From positions 1 through 21,654 of the forward strand of contig DXLM01000052.1 of the NCBI GenBank assembly GCA_019414725.1: a stretch of DNA of 21,654 nt, read 5' to 3'. Both the position numbers and the translations under genes were made by a program. Of this stretch, positions 15,546 to 21,654 are shown in pieces; position 1 is the first letter of the stretch; the number at the start of each line of letters is the position of its first letter. The notes beneath the pieces are model-generated. The model did not search any database, was not told where the DNA came from, and saw nothing but the letters and a program-made list of their open reading frames with translations. Source of the stretch: Bacteroides sp. GTDB taxonomy: Bacteria > Bacteroidota > Bacteroidia > Bacteroidales > Bacteroidaceae.

Positions 15546-16310
15546 CTAATATTCATCTACCTTCGTAAAGGTCATAGTCTTTCCACTTGCATAAAGTGAT
15601 TTCCCTGTCCAAAAAGTATCTTCAAAGGTAAGTACTGTCCATGAATGAACATAATTGCCCCACGTATAGTTTGTCCCAGAATTCAAATCATTCCAATGTA
15701 CTGTTGTTGCTAAAGTTCTTGTTTTAGAATCATATGACCAAGACTGTTTAGTTATATAATTTTTTCTATTAATATGTTTTTCCTTACTTACATAAACATT
15801 TCCACTGGGAGCAAAATACCAATAACAGTACTGATCAAACCAAGTTCCCACAAATTTCAAAGCATCTTCATTAACTTTAACTTCTGTATCATCAAGTGAA
15901 ATACGATAAAAATATTCAATCTGATAACTATACTCTGTATCTGCATAATCTCTCCACACGACAAGACTATCTTCAGTTAATTTAAGTACACTATAAGAAC
16001 CTTTCGCTTCAGTCTCCTTAATATTTATAGTATTATTAACAAAAGTATAACTGCCTTCTGTGTTATAGACTCCATAACAAAAATATTCATTTTTACCAAA
16101 TATCCAAGCTGCTTCATCTTCCTTCCATCCAGAATAGACATGTACAAGTTCATCCTGACTATTATAACTCTCCTGCTTTAATTCAGCCCATTCACCTATC
16201 AGCATATTTGCAGTTTTTAAAGAAACATCATCATCAAAAGAATCAGATGAACAAGATATCAGACAAAACACATTTAGTAAAAACAATATATAAAAAACAC
16301 CTTTACTCAT
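15546..16310 (-). CDS. Lipoprotein with two lipocalin-like modules
   Basis: Predicted lipoprotein of 254 residues, lipobox LISC with Cys20, then 'SSDSFDDD', an acidic Ser/Asp stretch like the surface-export signal of Bacteroidota lipoproteins. Two similar beta-rich modules can be seen, the first opening with 'LIGEWAELKQE' (about 37) and the second with 'FVGTWFDQYCYWYFAPSG' (about 155); the G-x-W near the start of each and the closing 'MTFTKV' strand are typical of lipocalin-like domains of this phylum. It starts 26 nt after the preceding lipoprotein gene, so they are probably cotranscribed. No ligand can be assigned. The following gene is 74 nt downstream. Confidence 0.78.
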   Translation of the reverse strand: MSKGVFYILFLLNVFCLISCSSDSFDDDVSLKTANMLIGEWAELKQESYNSQDELVHVYSGWKEDEAAWIFGKNEYFCYGVYNTEGSYTFVNNTINIKETEAKGSYSVLKLTEDSLVVWRDYADTEYSYQIEYFYRISLDDTEVKVNEDALKFVGTWFDQYCYWYFAPSGNVYVSKEKHINRKNYITKQSWSYDSKTRTLATTVHWNDLNSGTNYTWGNYVHSWTVLTFEDTFWTGKSLYASGKTMTFTKVDEY

Positions 16311-16336
16311 ATTACTGACAAAATAATAACACTAAC

Positions 16337-16795
16337 TTAATATTGCTTCACAAACTCACATACAATTTTATAATCCCCATCTACCCATGTCATCCGAAGT
16401 TTAGAATTTGTAATCTCGTTTATTTTATAATCATTTCCATCATATACTGTCGTATGTAAATATTTGGCATTGTTTTTATTGTAAATATTCCATTCAAATT
16501 CATAAATCGTTCCATGAGTACCAATTTCGAACAGCTCATCACGCCCACTATACATCGTCCCCGTACCATCTATATCAAAAGCCATAAAGTACTCTTCCGA
16601 CGGATCATAAGACTTAGAATCCGCATATCCATCTTCAGTCCATTCTTGATACGTACAATACCACACTCCTACAAGTTTCTTTGACAATGATTTGATGCTT
16701 TCTCCATCCAAACTGTTCCCGTCATTTTCACACGAAACAAGACTCACGCATAAAAGCATTACACATATTATGTAAAAGCGATTTAAAAACTTCAT
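16337..16795 (-). CDS. Lipoprotein with a single lipocalin-like module
   Basis: Predicted lipoprotein of 152 residues, lipobox LVSC with Cys22, followed by 'ENDGNSLDGE', again acidic and suggestive of surface exposure. The mature part has one lipocalin-like module: 'LVGVWYCTYQEW' at its start, 'FMAFDIDGTGTMY' and the closing strand 'YKIVCEFVKQY'. It resembles each half of its downstream neighbour and the decayed gene upstream, so the three are likely members of one family that duplicated locally. Promoter not recognised. Function unknown. Confidence 0.75.
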   Translation of the reverse strand: MKFLNRFYIICVMLLCVSLVSCENDGNSLDGESIKSLSKKLVGVWYCTYQEWTEDGYADSKSYDPSEEYFMAFDIDGTGTMYSGRDELFEIGTHGTIYEFEWNIYNKNNAKYLHTTVYDGNDYKINEITNSKLRMTWVDGDYKIVCEFVKQY

Positions 16796-16899
16796 AAGTC
16801 CAATATTATAATTTATTTATTGCTAATGAGATTCAGTTACCGAATCAATTTCAATTGACTGTTTGAAATCATCAGCTGAGTCACTATATTTATTTTAAC

Positions 16900-16955
16900 A
16901 CATATTGGGAATCAATAAATTGAAAATTATCTTCCAATTACGATTCCCAATATGT
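16900..16955. repeat. Perfect 14-bp inverted repeat in AT-rich gap
   Basis: ACATATTGGGAATC (16900-16913) and GATTCCCAATATGT (16942-16955) are exact reverse complements around a 28-nt loop. The loop has a small AATTG/CAATT pairing. No T-run follows on either strand. It lies between the decayed lipoprotein gene and the next intact gene and could be a transcript end structure or a remnant of an element. Confidence 0.6.
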
Positions 16956-17040
16956 ATTTGACTACTGATAAAATAACTTCAACACCAACAGTTCAAACAG
17001 AAAAGTGTCCATCAGGCACCAATTATTTTTCAGTCTTTAG

Positions 17041-17374
17041 TCACTCTACTCTTGTTGCAGTACAAGTATAACCATCCTAGGAACTTTCAATGTCTACGTT
17101 GAGGAGGTAACAGAAATGACATTTAATATCCATCACCAAAATCAAGAATCAATAAAGAGGTCTTTTTATCATAAGTCTATTCAAAAAAGCTATCTTCATA
17201 ACGTCCTGTTCCATCCTCCATAAATGTTATATAATAAATACCATTATCAGTAAATATTCATGTTCCAACAAGTTCAGAACTCTTTACATCGTCTTTATCA
17301 TTATCGTCATCATCTGAACATAAAAAAAATGTCAAAGCAAATAATATAACCCAAACACTTCTAAAAATCCAAAG
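17041..17374 (-). pseudogene. Decayed lipocalin-like surface lipoprotein gene
   Basis: Reading the minus strand gives a recognisable lipoprotein that is no longer open. The signal peptide hydrophobic core and lipid Cys (codon 17318-17320) are followed by 'SDDDDNDKDD', a surface-lipoprotein-type acidic tag, then 'SSELVGT', TGA (17258-17260) where the family has Trp, 'IFTDNGIYYITFMEDGTGRY', TAG (17177-17179) again at a likely Trp position, 'TYDKKTSLLILDFGDGY' and TAA (17123-17125). Homology-like sequence continues in the +1 frame ('NVISVTSST', TAG at 17094-17096, 'TLKVP') and then in a third frame ('DGYTCTATRVE', stop at 17041-17043). No start codon is found before the signal peptide. At least three nonsense changes and two frameshifts therefore separate it from a functional gene. 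It follows the beta-barrel gene by about 32 nt and was probably the next gene of that operon. The rest of the 611-base gap holds only the inverted repeat. Confidence 0.8.
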
Positions 17375-17406
17375 TTATTTCTTGTACTTTTCTATAATAT
17401 CAATAA

Positions 17407-18201
17407 TTAAAAGTTATATCCCAATGAAACCAGTACAGAACTTGTCTTTAACTTCTTACTTAGTTCCATAAAGTCTTTGGTATATCCTAAGCCAACATGC
17501 AATTTATTATAATCCAGGCCAACACCAATTTGCCATCCCATTTGGAAACGTTTCCAAGTATTTTTTTCACCTCCGACATCGTCTTTATCAAACATATTCA
17601 TAGATTGTTTGAGCTCTATATTATTATCTTCAGCATATTCTTCCAGATCCTCCCAAAATTCATCCTCGCTATCATAACCCATATTTTCCAAATCATCAGG
17701 ATCTTCTACACTAAGTTTATTTTTTCCTAATAGATTCAGCTTTAAATTAATACCTACATATGGGATTAATGAAACGTCTCCAAAAGTGAATTTATAAGCC
17801 AAATTTACAGGCACTTTTAAGTTTAGTGTAGAATACCTTGACTGCATAGAAATACCATAAGTATCACCAACTCCAAAATCATCATCAGAATCAAAAGTTT
17901 TGAAAGCATACTGTGCCCCCACACCTGTTTCCACAAACAAAGGCAAACGATTAGAAATACTGATACCTTTTTCGTAACTTACAGAAAATCCAGTTAAACT
18001 AGCAGCATCTAAATCATCATCGTCTGGAACAAATTTCATCGGGCTAAACGAAACAGACAAGCGATTCCACCCAGTCAAATCGGTTGTGTAAGGAGTACGC
18101 GAAGAAGATGAAGATTTACTTGAATTTACAAACTGAGCCGAAGCTGTAATTGTAGCAAATGACATCAATGCTACAATAAAAAATTTCATTTTTTTCATCA
18201 T
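17407..18201 (-). CDS. Outer membrane beta-barrel protein
   Basis: Predicted outer membrane protein of 264 residues. It has a signal peptide (MMKKMKFFIVALMSFATITASAQ, cleavage at A|Q) and alternating hydrophobic/aromatic strands such as 'NRLSVSFSPMKF', 'LPLFVETGVGAQYAF', 'LNLKVPVNLAYKFTF', 'VSLIPYVGINLKLNLL' and 'WQIGVGLDYNKLHVGLGYT', ending in a C-terminal Phe ('SLGYNF') as expected for Bam-dependent insertion. The layout is that of PorT-like small barrels of Bacteroidota. A long acidic insertion (about 165-205, rich in Asp/Glu) would form an extracellular loop. ATG is only 16 nt after the propeller stop, so the two are cotranscribed. Role unknown; a partner of the propeller is inferred. Confidence 0.85.
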   Translation of the reverse strand: MMKKMKFFIVALMSFATITASAQFVNSSKSSSSSRTPYTTDLTGWNRLSVSFSPMKFVPDDDDLDAASLTGFSVSYEKGISISNRLPLFVETGVGAQYAFKTFDSDDDFGVGDTYGISMQSRYSTLNLKVPVNLAYKFTFGDVSLIPYVGINLKLNLLGKNKLSVEDPDDLENMGYDSEDEFWEDLEEYAEDNNIELKQSMNMFDKDDVGGEKNTWKRFQMGWQIGVGLDYNKLHVGLGYTKDFMELSKKLKTSSVLVSLGYNF

Positions 18202-18217
18202 AATAATATATATTTGA

Positions 18218-19192
18218 TTAATAATTAAAATTCATTTTCCATATATTCGCTGTACCATCAGCACTCCCTCTCTGAGAAATGAAATAAATAAACCTCCCAT
18301 CTTTACTCCACACAGGACTAAGATCATCTGCAGCATGATATGTAAGTTGAGCAAATCCTGTACCGTCCACATGACAAACAAAAAGATCGGTATTACGATA
18401 AGTAAACCCACTTCCCTGGATGGCACTTTCACCAACAAAAAGCAACCAACGTCCGTCTGGAGACAAGATTGGAGAAGTGAAGTTTCGTGACGGATCGGAA
18501 ACAATACATGTTTCTACCCCACTCTCATAATTAATTTTCCATATTTCCGACTTGCCAGAACTATTAGCCCGCACACAAAAATAGGCAGACTCTCCTTTTA
18601 CCGGACAAGGATTCATACCTGCAGAATAACTCGATAAAAAATTATTTTTCACATTATAGCTCCATATACTGGCTCCCCTGTTTTCTTGACGAGTAAAAAG
18701 CAACATATTCATATCTGAAGAATATACAGGTGAGAAATCGCGATTGCCGCTTGTCAACTGACGACATACATAACCATTACTCGCAGATGTCTGGAATATC
18801 TGATTTTCATTTCCTCGTTGTTCGGAGAAACAAATATATTTTCCATCAGGAGAATACGAGAAATCGTAGACATCGCTCCGATTAGTACGTTGCACAGCCC
18901 CTCCTTTCTTATTCAGTTCTTTAATAAAAATATTGGTTGTATTATTACGACAAGAAAGATACGCAATATGCGTCCCATCACGAGAGATGTCCAATATCCG
19001 GTTTGAAAGCCAATCAAGTGACATAGATGAACGACGGACAATAGGCATACAAACATAATCGCTAGCGGAAGTTATCGGAGTAAATTCAATACCAGATTCT
19101 TCCTGTACAGATACAATAGAGTAATCTACTTGTTGAGCCCATAAAGGATAAATTACCCCCAAAATCATTAAAAAAGACAAACAAATACGCAT
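18218..19192 (-). CDS. Periplasmic six-bladed TolB-like (PD40) beta-propeller
   Basis: Exported protein of 324 residues. ATG 19192 (MRICLSF) is preferred to TTG 19201; the signal peptide ends 'YPLWAQ' with A|Q cleavage. Six repeats of the PD40 type can be counted, for example 'DISRDGTHIAYLS', 'YSPDGKYICFSEQRG', 'YSSDMNMLLFTRQ', 'LSPDGRWLLFVGES' and 'WSKDGRFIYFISQRG', each followed by an 'xIW/xIF' strand. This matches the propeller of TolB, but the N-terminal TolB domain is missing. It could bind a partner protein or the neighbouring barrel in the periplasm. It is preceded by the small HTH gene (71-nt gap containing a palindrome) and followed closely by the barrel gene. Confidence 0.85.
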   Translation of the reverse strand: MRICLSFLMILGVIYPLWAQQVDYSIVSVQEESGIEFTPITSASDYVCMPIVRRSSMSLDWLSNRILDISRDGTHIAYLSCRNNTTNIFIKELNKKGGAVQRTNRSDVYDFSYSPDGKYICFSEQRGNENQIFQTSASNGYVCRQLTSGNRDFSPVYSSDMNMLLFTRQENRGASIWSYNVKNNFLSSYSAGMNPCPVKGESAYFCVRANSSGKSEIWKINYESGVETCIVSDPSRNFTSPILSPDGRWLLFVGESAIQGSGFTYRNTDLFVCHVDGTGFAQLTYHAADDLSPVWSKDGRFIYFISQRGSADGTANIWKMNFNY

Positions 19193-19243
19193 ACAAATCA
19201 ATTTTATTGCAAATAAATGTAAAAATAAGCGAATAAAGCAGAT

Positions 19244-19255
19244 TGCAACGTTGCA
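19244..19255. promoter_or_regulatory. Perfect palindrome, candidate operator
   Basis: TGCAACGTTGCA is a perfect 12-bp palindrome located 8 nt after the HTH gene stop and about 50 nt before the propeller start. Its size and place suit an operator bound by a dimeric HTH protein controlling the propeller-barrel operon. No clear -7 box lies beside it. Confidence 0.45.
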
Positions 19256-19263
19256 GAATTAAA

Positions 19264-19488
19264 TCAGTTATGTTGCGAAAACCGCGACTCCACTTCTGTA
19301 GCTAGATCCAAAAAGAAGTTATGCTTCAAAATAATAGAAATTCTTGCCAACAAATGTGTGTCAATGCTCTCTTTTTGGAAAATTCGGTAAACATTGGAAC
19401 GATCACACGATAGTTGTCTCGCAAACCACGTTACACTGCGTTCTTGTCCGTTTAGCTCTTCTTTTATAGCTTCTCCCAAATGCTTCAT
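19264..19488 (-). CDS. Small helix-turn-helix DNA-binding protein
   Basis: Protein of 74 residues with a single HTH of the XRE/lambda-repressor-like kind: 'SVTWFARQLSCDRSNVYRIF' (18-37) forms helices 2-3, followed by 'SIDTHLLARISIILKHNFF', helices 4-5. It has no sensor domain, so it probably dimerises and acts as a simple transcriptional regulator. Such small HTH proteins are widespread in Bacteroidales. It lies immediately before the propeller gene and may control it through the palindrome at 19244-19255. No toxin-like gene sits next to it. Promoter not recognised; the gap to the preceding lipoprotein stop is 54 nt, so it may be cotranscribed with that gene. Confidence 0.8.
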   Translation of the reverse strand: MKHLGEAIKEELNGQERSVTWFARQLSCDRSNVYRIFQKESIDTHLLARISIILKHNFFLDLATEVESRFSQHN

Positions 19489-19542
19489 AGATTTCCTATT
19501 ACTGATTTTATAACTTATTTATGATAATTCCACATACGTTTT

Positions 19543-20376
19543 TTATTTCGTATAATAAATAAATGCCGTATATTTCTTACCGAAATCAATCTGTATAGGA
19601 TATCCTGCAGTATCAAGCTCATAGGAATAAACAACTGTTCCTGAATTTTCTTTTAGAGTAGCAATGAGATTATTATCCTTTTTACCTATATATCCACATA
19701 AGGATATTGCATACATATCTTCACCATAAGTCTGAGTAAACAGCCTATTTAAATGAATATTAACTTTATTCTCGTATTCTGTATATGTATAACCTTTATC
19801 ATTTCCTCCATAACCGTTCACCACATTCCCATTTTCCCAAGTCCATGTTCTAGAAGTTTCATAACGACCTTCCCGCTTTTCTAATAAAGTTTGACCCTGC
19901 TCATCATAAAAATAATACGATATCCCATCTTTGTACTCTCCTGATGCCATACTTGATTCTGTTTCTTCGAAGCATTCTTCCGACAACATCCTTCTCTCAT
20001 TCAGAATACCATATCCCATTCCATAGCCTTCTCCATCCCCCGGCATCGGTACTTGGGTAGAATTTGCAGGACGCCATGAAAGTGTCATTTTATTACCATT
20101 CAAATCGTAAAACAATTGGATACCTTGAGGCCTTATAAATGTGGGACCATTACCATTAAAACAGATAGAGGTCACACGATTAGTATTATCATAATAGAAA
20201 TCCATAATTTCTGACGGAACTGACGTACTATAATCATGATCATATACTTCTATCTGTCTTACAAGCTTACCTCTTCCTCCCGTAGAGTTATTCTCATTCC
20301 AATCAGAGGAAGATTCAGAACATGCAGTCAAAATACCAAACACTAAAACAGCAACTAAATAGGTTTTCTTTTTCAT
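19543..20376 (-). CDS. Lipoprotein, DUF4595-like
   Basis: Predicted lipoprotein of 277 residues, lipobox LTAC with Cys19, then 'SESSSDWNENN', a Ser/acidic tether suggestive of surface display. The mature part reads as repeated beta hairpins of the kind 'xxxYDxxxNRVTSI', 'QLFYDLNGNKMTLSW', 'YYFYDEQGQTLLEK' and 'YSYELDTAGYPIQIDF', resembling DUF4595/RHS-like strand repeats common in Bacteroides lipoproteins. No catalytic motif is visible. The signal peptide begins MKKKTYLVAV. Upstream on the minus strand there is an imperfect -7 box (TTATTTTG at 20403-20410). Family assignment is by general appearance and is tentative. Confidence 0.75.
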   Translation of the reverse strand: MKKKTYLVAVLVFGILTACSESSSDWNENNSTGGRGKLVRQIEVYDHDYSTSVPSEIMDFYYDNTNRVTSICFNGNGPTFIRPQGIQLFYDLNGNKMTLSWRPANSTQVPMPGDGEGYGMGYGILNERRMLSEECFEETESSMASGEYKDGISYYFYDEQGQTLLEKREGRYETSRTWTWENGNVVNGYGGNDKGYTYTEYENKVNIHLNRLFTQTYGEDMYAISLCGYIGKKDNNLIATLKENSGTVVYSYELDTAGYPIQIDFGKKYTAFIYYTK

Positions 20377-20551
20377 GTTTATTAATTTTAATAATTCTCA
20401 GGCAAAATAAACGAGATATTATTAAGATTAAAATCTGAAATAAATGTCTAATGTACTATACGGCTCTAAACAGAGGATAACCATTCTCAATTTGTTACTA
20501 TATAATAAAAAATTATTCAAAAAAATATGACAATGAAATTCTTTTCCTCAC

Positions 20552-20600
20552 AAAAAAAGCCGATCACAAATATTTCTTGCAATCGACTCTCTCGTTTTTT
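20552..20600. terminator. Second, bidirectional hairpin terminator
   Basis: AGCCGATCACAA (20558-20569) and TTGCAATCGACT (20577-20588) form a 12-bp stem with three G-U pairs when read on the minus strand, followed there by a seven-base T-run (20552-20558). On the plus strand a T-run at 20595-20600 follows. It lies in tandem with the terminator at 20635-20665, with no gene between. The rest of the 295-base gap shows nothing more than AT-rich sequence. Confidence 0.65.
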
Positions 20601-20631
20601 AATACTATAAAAAACTCTATTCATAATAAAT

Positions 20632-20665
20632 AAAAAGCGAGGCTATCTCATAAATAGCCTCGCTT
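20632..20665 (-). terminator. Rho-independent terminator of the metallopeptidase gene
   Basis: AAGCGAGGCTAT (20635-20646) and ATAGCCTCGCTT (20654-20665) form a perfect 12-bp stem with a 7-nt loop, followed on the minus strand by a five-base T-run. It begins just 6 nt after the metallopeptidase stop codon. Confidence 0.92.
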
Positions 20666-20671
20666 CACCCA

Positions 20672-21607
20672 TTATCCTACATTTTCACTTTTAGCATCTT
20701 CAATATATTCATTCCACAAATCCTCCATCTTATAGTTCTCTCCAAGGATATATTGAACTGCTTTTTCCAAAGACCACTGACTACCCATTTTTTCTATGGT
20801 AATCGTCATCTTACGAAGGAAATCCCCATCATACGTTCTTAGCCAATTCATAAAATATCCAGAAGTTCCATAAGGCATTTGCCATACATAAGGACAAGGT
20901 GTATCACCCGATTTACGATTCTCGTCGTAATATACACCTGCATTCAAAGCCCCACTAATCCGGTTAGCATCCGTCACTCCTCCACAAGCTGATCGTATAG
21001 CATCTGCCATTCCCTCTATACAAGAGGGCTGATTGCTACCTACAGCTCCGGTCTTCTGAACCAAGTGAGAAAATTCATGTATCAATACACCGCGGATTTC
21101 AAAAGTTGCATCCTCCATTGATACAGCTCCTGTACTGACTTGCTCTACATATTCGGAGCTTAATCGCATAAGGGGTCCTTCACTGTCACCTGACACATAT
21201 GCTACAGCTCCCGGATAATCCATTTTTCCTAAAATACATTTTATCCATGATACAGGTTGCTGACCAGCATCTACAGTTGAATTATAAATGGAAGACAATA
21301 CAATTTGTAAAATCTGAGTATAATAAGCTTTTTTCTCTTCATCAGTTTTACCAACAATTCCATCATAAGCTTCAGCAACCTGAGCACTTACATTATCCTC
21401 GGTCACCAGCTTGAAAGTGGGAGGTACGATATCAAAAAATACATCAGAAGAAGCTACATTTGTCACTGTCAAGTTATCAGCCGAAGCCCACTCACTGACT
21501 TCTTCTCCACTCTCTTTATTCCAAATACAACGATACTGAACTGTAGCAGGGTTCTTGGTTACAACCGTAAAATAATCATAAGAGCTGGAAAAATTAGGAT
21601 TTGCCAT
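20672..21607 (-). CDS. BSP-type (basic secretory protein) zinc metallopeptidase
   Basis: Predicted peptidase of 311 residues. The zinc motif is HEFSH (177-181) followed by LVQ, and a downstream Glu ligand occurs in 'SCIEGMADAIR' (Glu198), the pattern of the basic secretory protein family of gluzincins. 'YGTSGYFMNWLRTYD' (246-260) matches the conserved helix of that family. Unlike nearly all relatives, the reading frame starts directly at MANPNFSSSYDYF with no signal peptide or lipobox. Upstream in frame, TAA lies 27 nt before the ATG (minus strand, 21632-21634) with no alternative start between. The gene may have lost its secretion signal, be cytoplasmic, or depend on another start in a shifted frame beyond the window. 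It ends at a clear terminator. Confidence 0.82.
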   Translation of the reverse strand: MANPNFSSSYDYFTVVTKNPATVQYRCIWNKESGEEVSEWASADNLTVTNVASSDVFFDIVPPTFKLVTEDNVSAQVAEAYDGIVGKTDEEKKAYYTQILQIVLSSIYNSTVDAGQQPVSWIKCILGKMDYPGAVAYVSGDSEGPLMRLSSEYVEQVSTGAVSMEDATFEIRGVLIHEFSHLVQKTGAVGSNQPSCIEGMADAIRSACGGVTDANRISGALNAGVYYDENRKSGDTPCPYVWQMPYGTSGYFMNWLRTYDGDFLRKMTITIEKMGSQWSLEKAVQYILGENYKMEDLWNEYIEDAKSENVG

Positions 21608-21654
21608 ACTACTATGATTTTTGCAAGTTATTTATGATAAAATAGGTTTATATC

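Noticed and set aside
18218..19192. TolB of the Tol-Pal system
   Set aside because: The N-terminal TolB domain is missing and no tolQ, tolR, tolA or pal gene is nearby; only the propeller is shared.
19264..19488. Antitoxin of a toxin-antitoxin pair
   Set aside because: No small toxin-like gene is adjacent; neighbours are an exported propeller and a lipoprotein.

Overview
The window looks like chromosomal DNA of a gut Bacteroidales bacterium, most likely Bacteroides or Phocaeicola. Reasons: promoter elements of the Bacteroidota type (TAnnTTTG at -7) precede several genes, Shine-Dalgarno sites are generally not evident, lipoprotein signal peptides are followed by Ser/Asp-rich tethers typical of surface lipoproteins in this phylum, signal peptidase I sites read A|Q, and the set of conserved proteins (OmpA-like barrel, viroplasmin-type RNase H, ATP-dependent PEP carboxykinase, Bacteroidota-type uracil phosphoribosyltransferase) fits. 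Genus-level placement is an inference from style, not a measured identity.

Left part (1-14.6 kb) is conserved housekeeping and envelope DNA. In order: an OmpA-family outer membrane protein (+), arginyl-tRNA synthetase argS (+), a two-domain RNase H (+), then a leftward tripartite drug-efflux operon (TolC-like channel, EmrA-like adaptor, 14-helix EmrB-like MFS pump) with a divergent AraC-type regulator. Opposed -7 boxes and an inverted repeat lie in the intergenic region between regulator and operon. Next come an LtaS-type alkaline-phosphatase-fold membrane enzyme (+), a lipoprotein of the nitroreductase family (-), pckA (-) and upp (+). Clear hairpin terminators separate most of these units.

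Right part (14.6-21.65 kb) is entirely on the minus strand, visibly more AT-rich, and dominated by exported proteins of unknown function. In transcription order: a BSP-type zinc metallopeptidase with no visible signal peptide; a DUF4595-like lipoprotein; a 74-residue HTH regulator; a six-bladed PD40/TolB-like propeller; an outer membrane beta-barrel; a decayed lipocalin-like lipoprotein gene (pseudogene, not previously open); two intact lipocalin-like lipoproteins; and a lipoprotein whose C-terminus is a DnaJ-type CxxCxGxG cysteine-rich module. HTH, propeller, barrel and the pseudogene are closely spaced and probably formed one operon.

The most noteworthy items are the envelope-anchored DnaJ-type zinc-binding-like lipoprotein, the HTH-propeller-barrel-lipoprotein cluster with a perfect 12-bp palindrome between regulator and propeller, the decayed lipoprotein whose original frame can still be read, the nitroreductase-fold lipoprotein, and the signal-less metallopeptidase. 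No rRNA, tRNA, CRISPR array or complete insertion sequence was seen.
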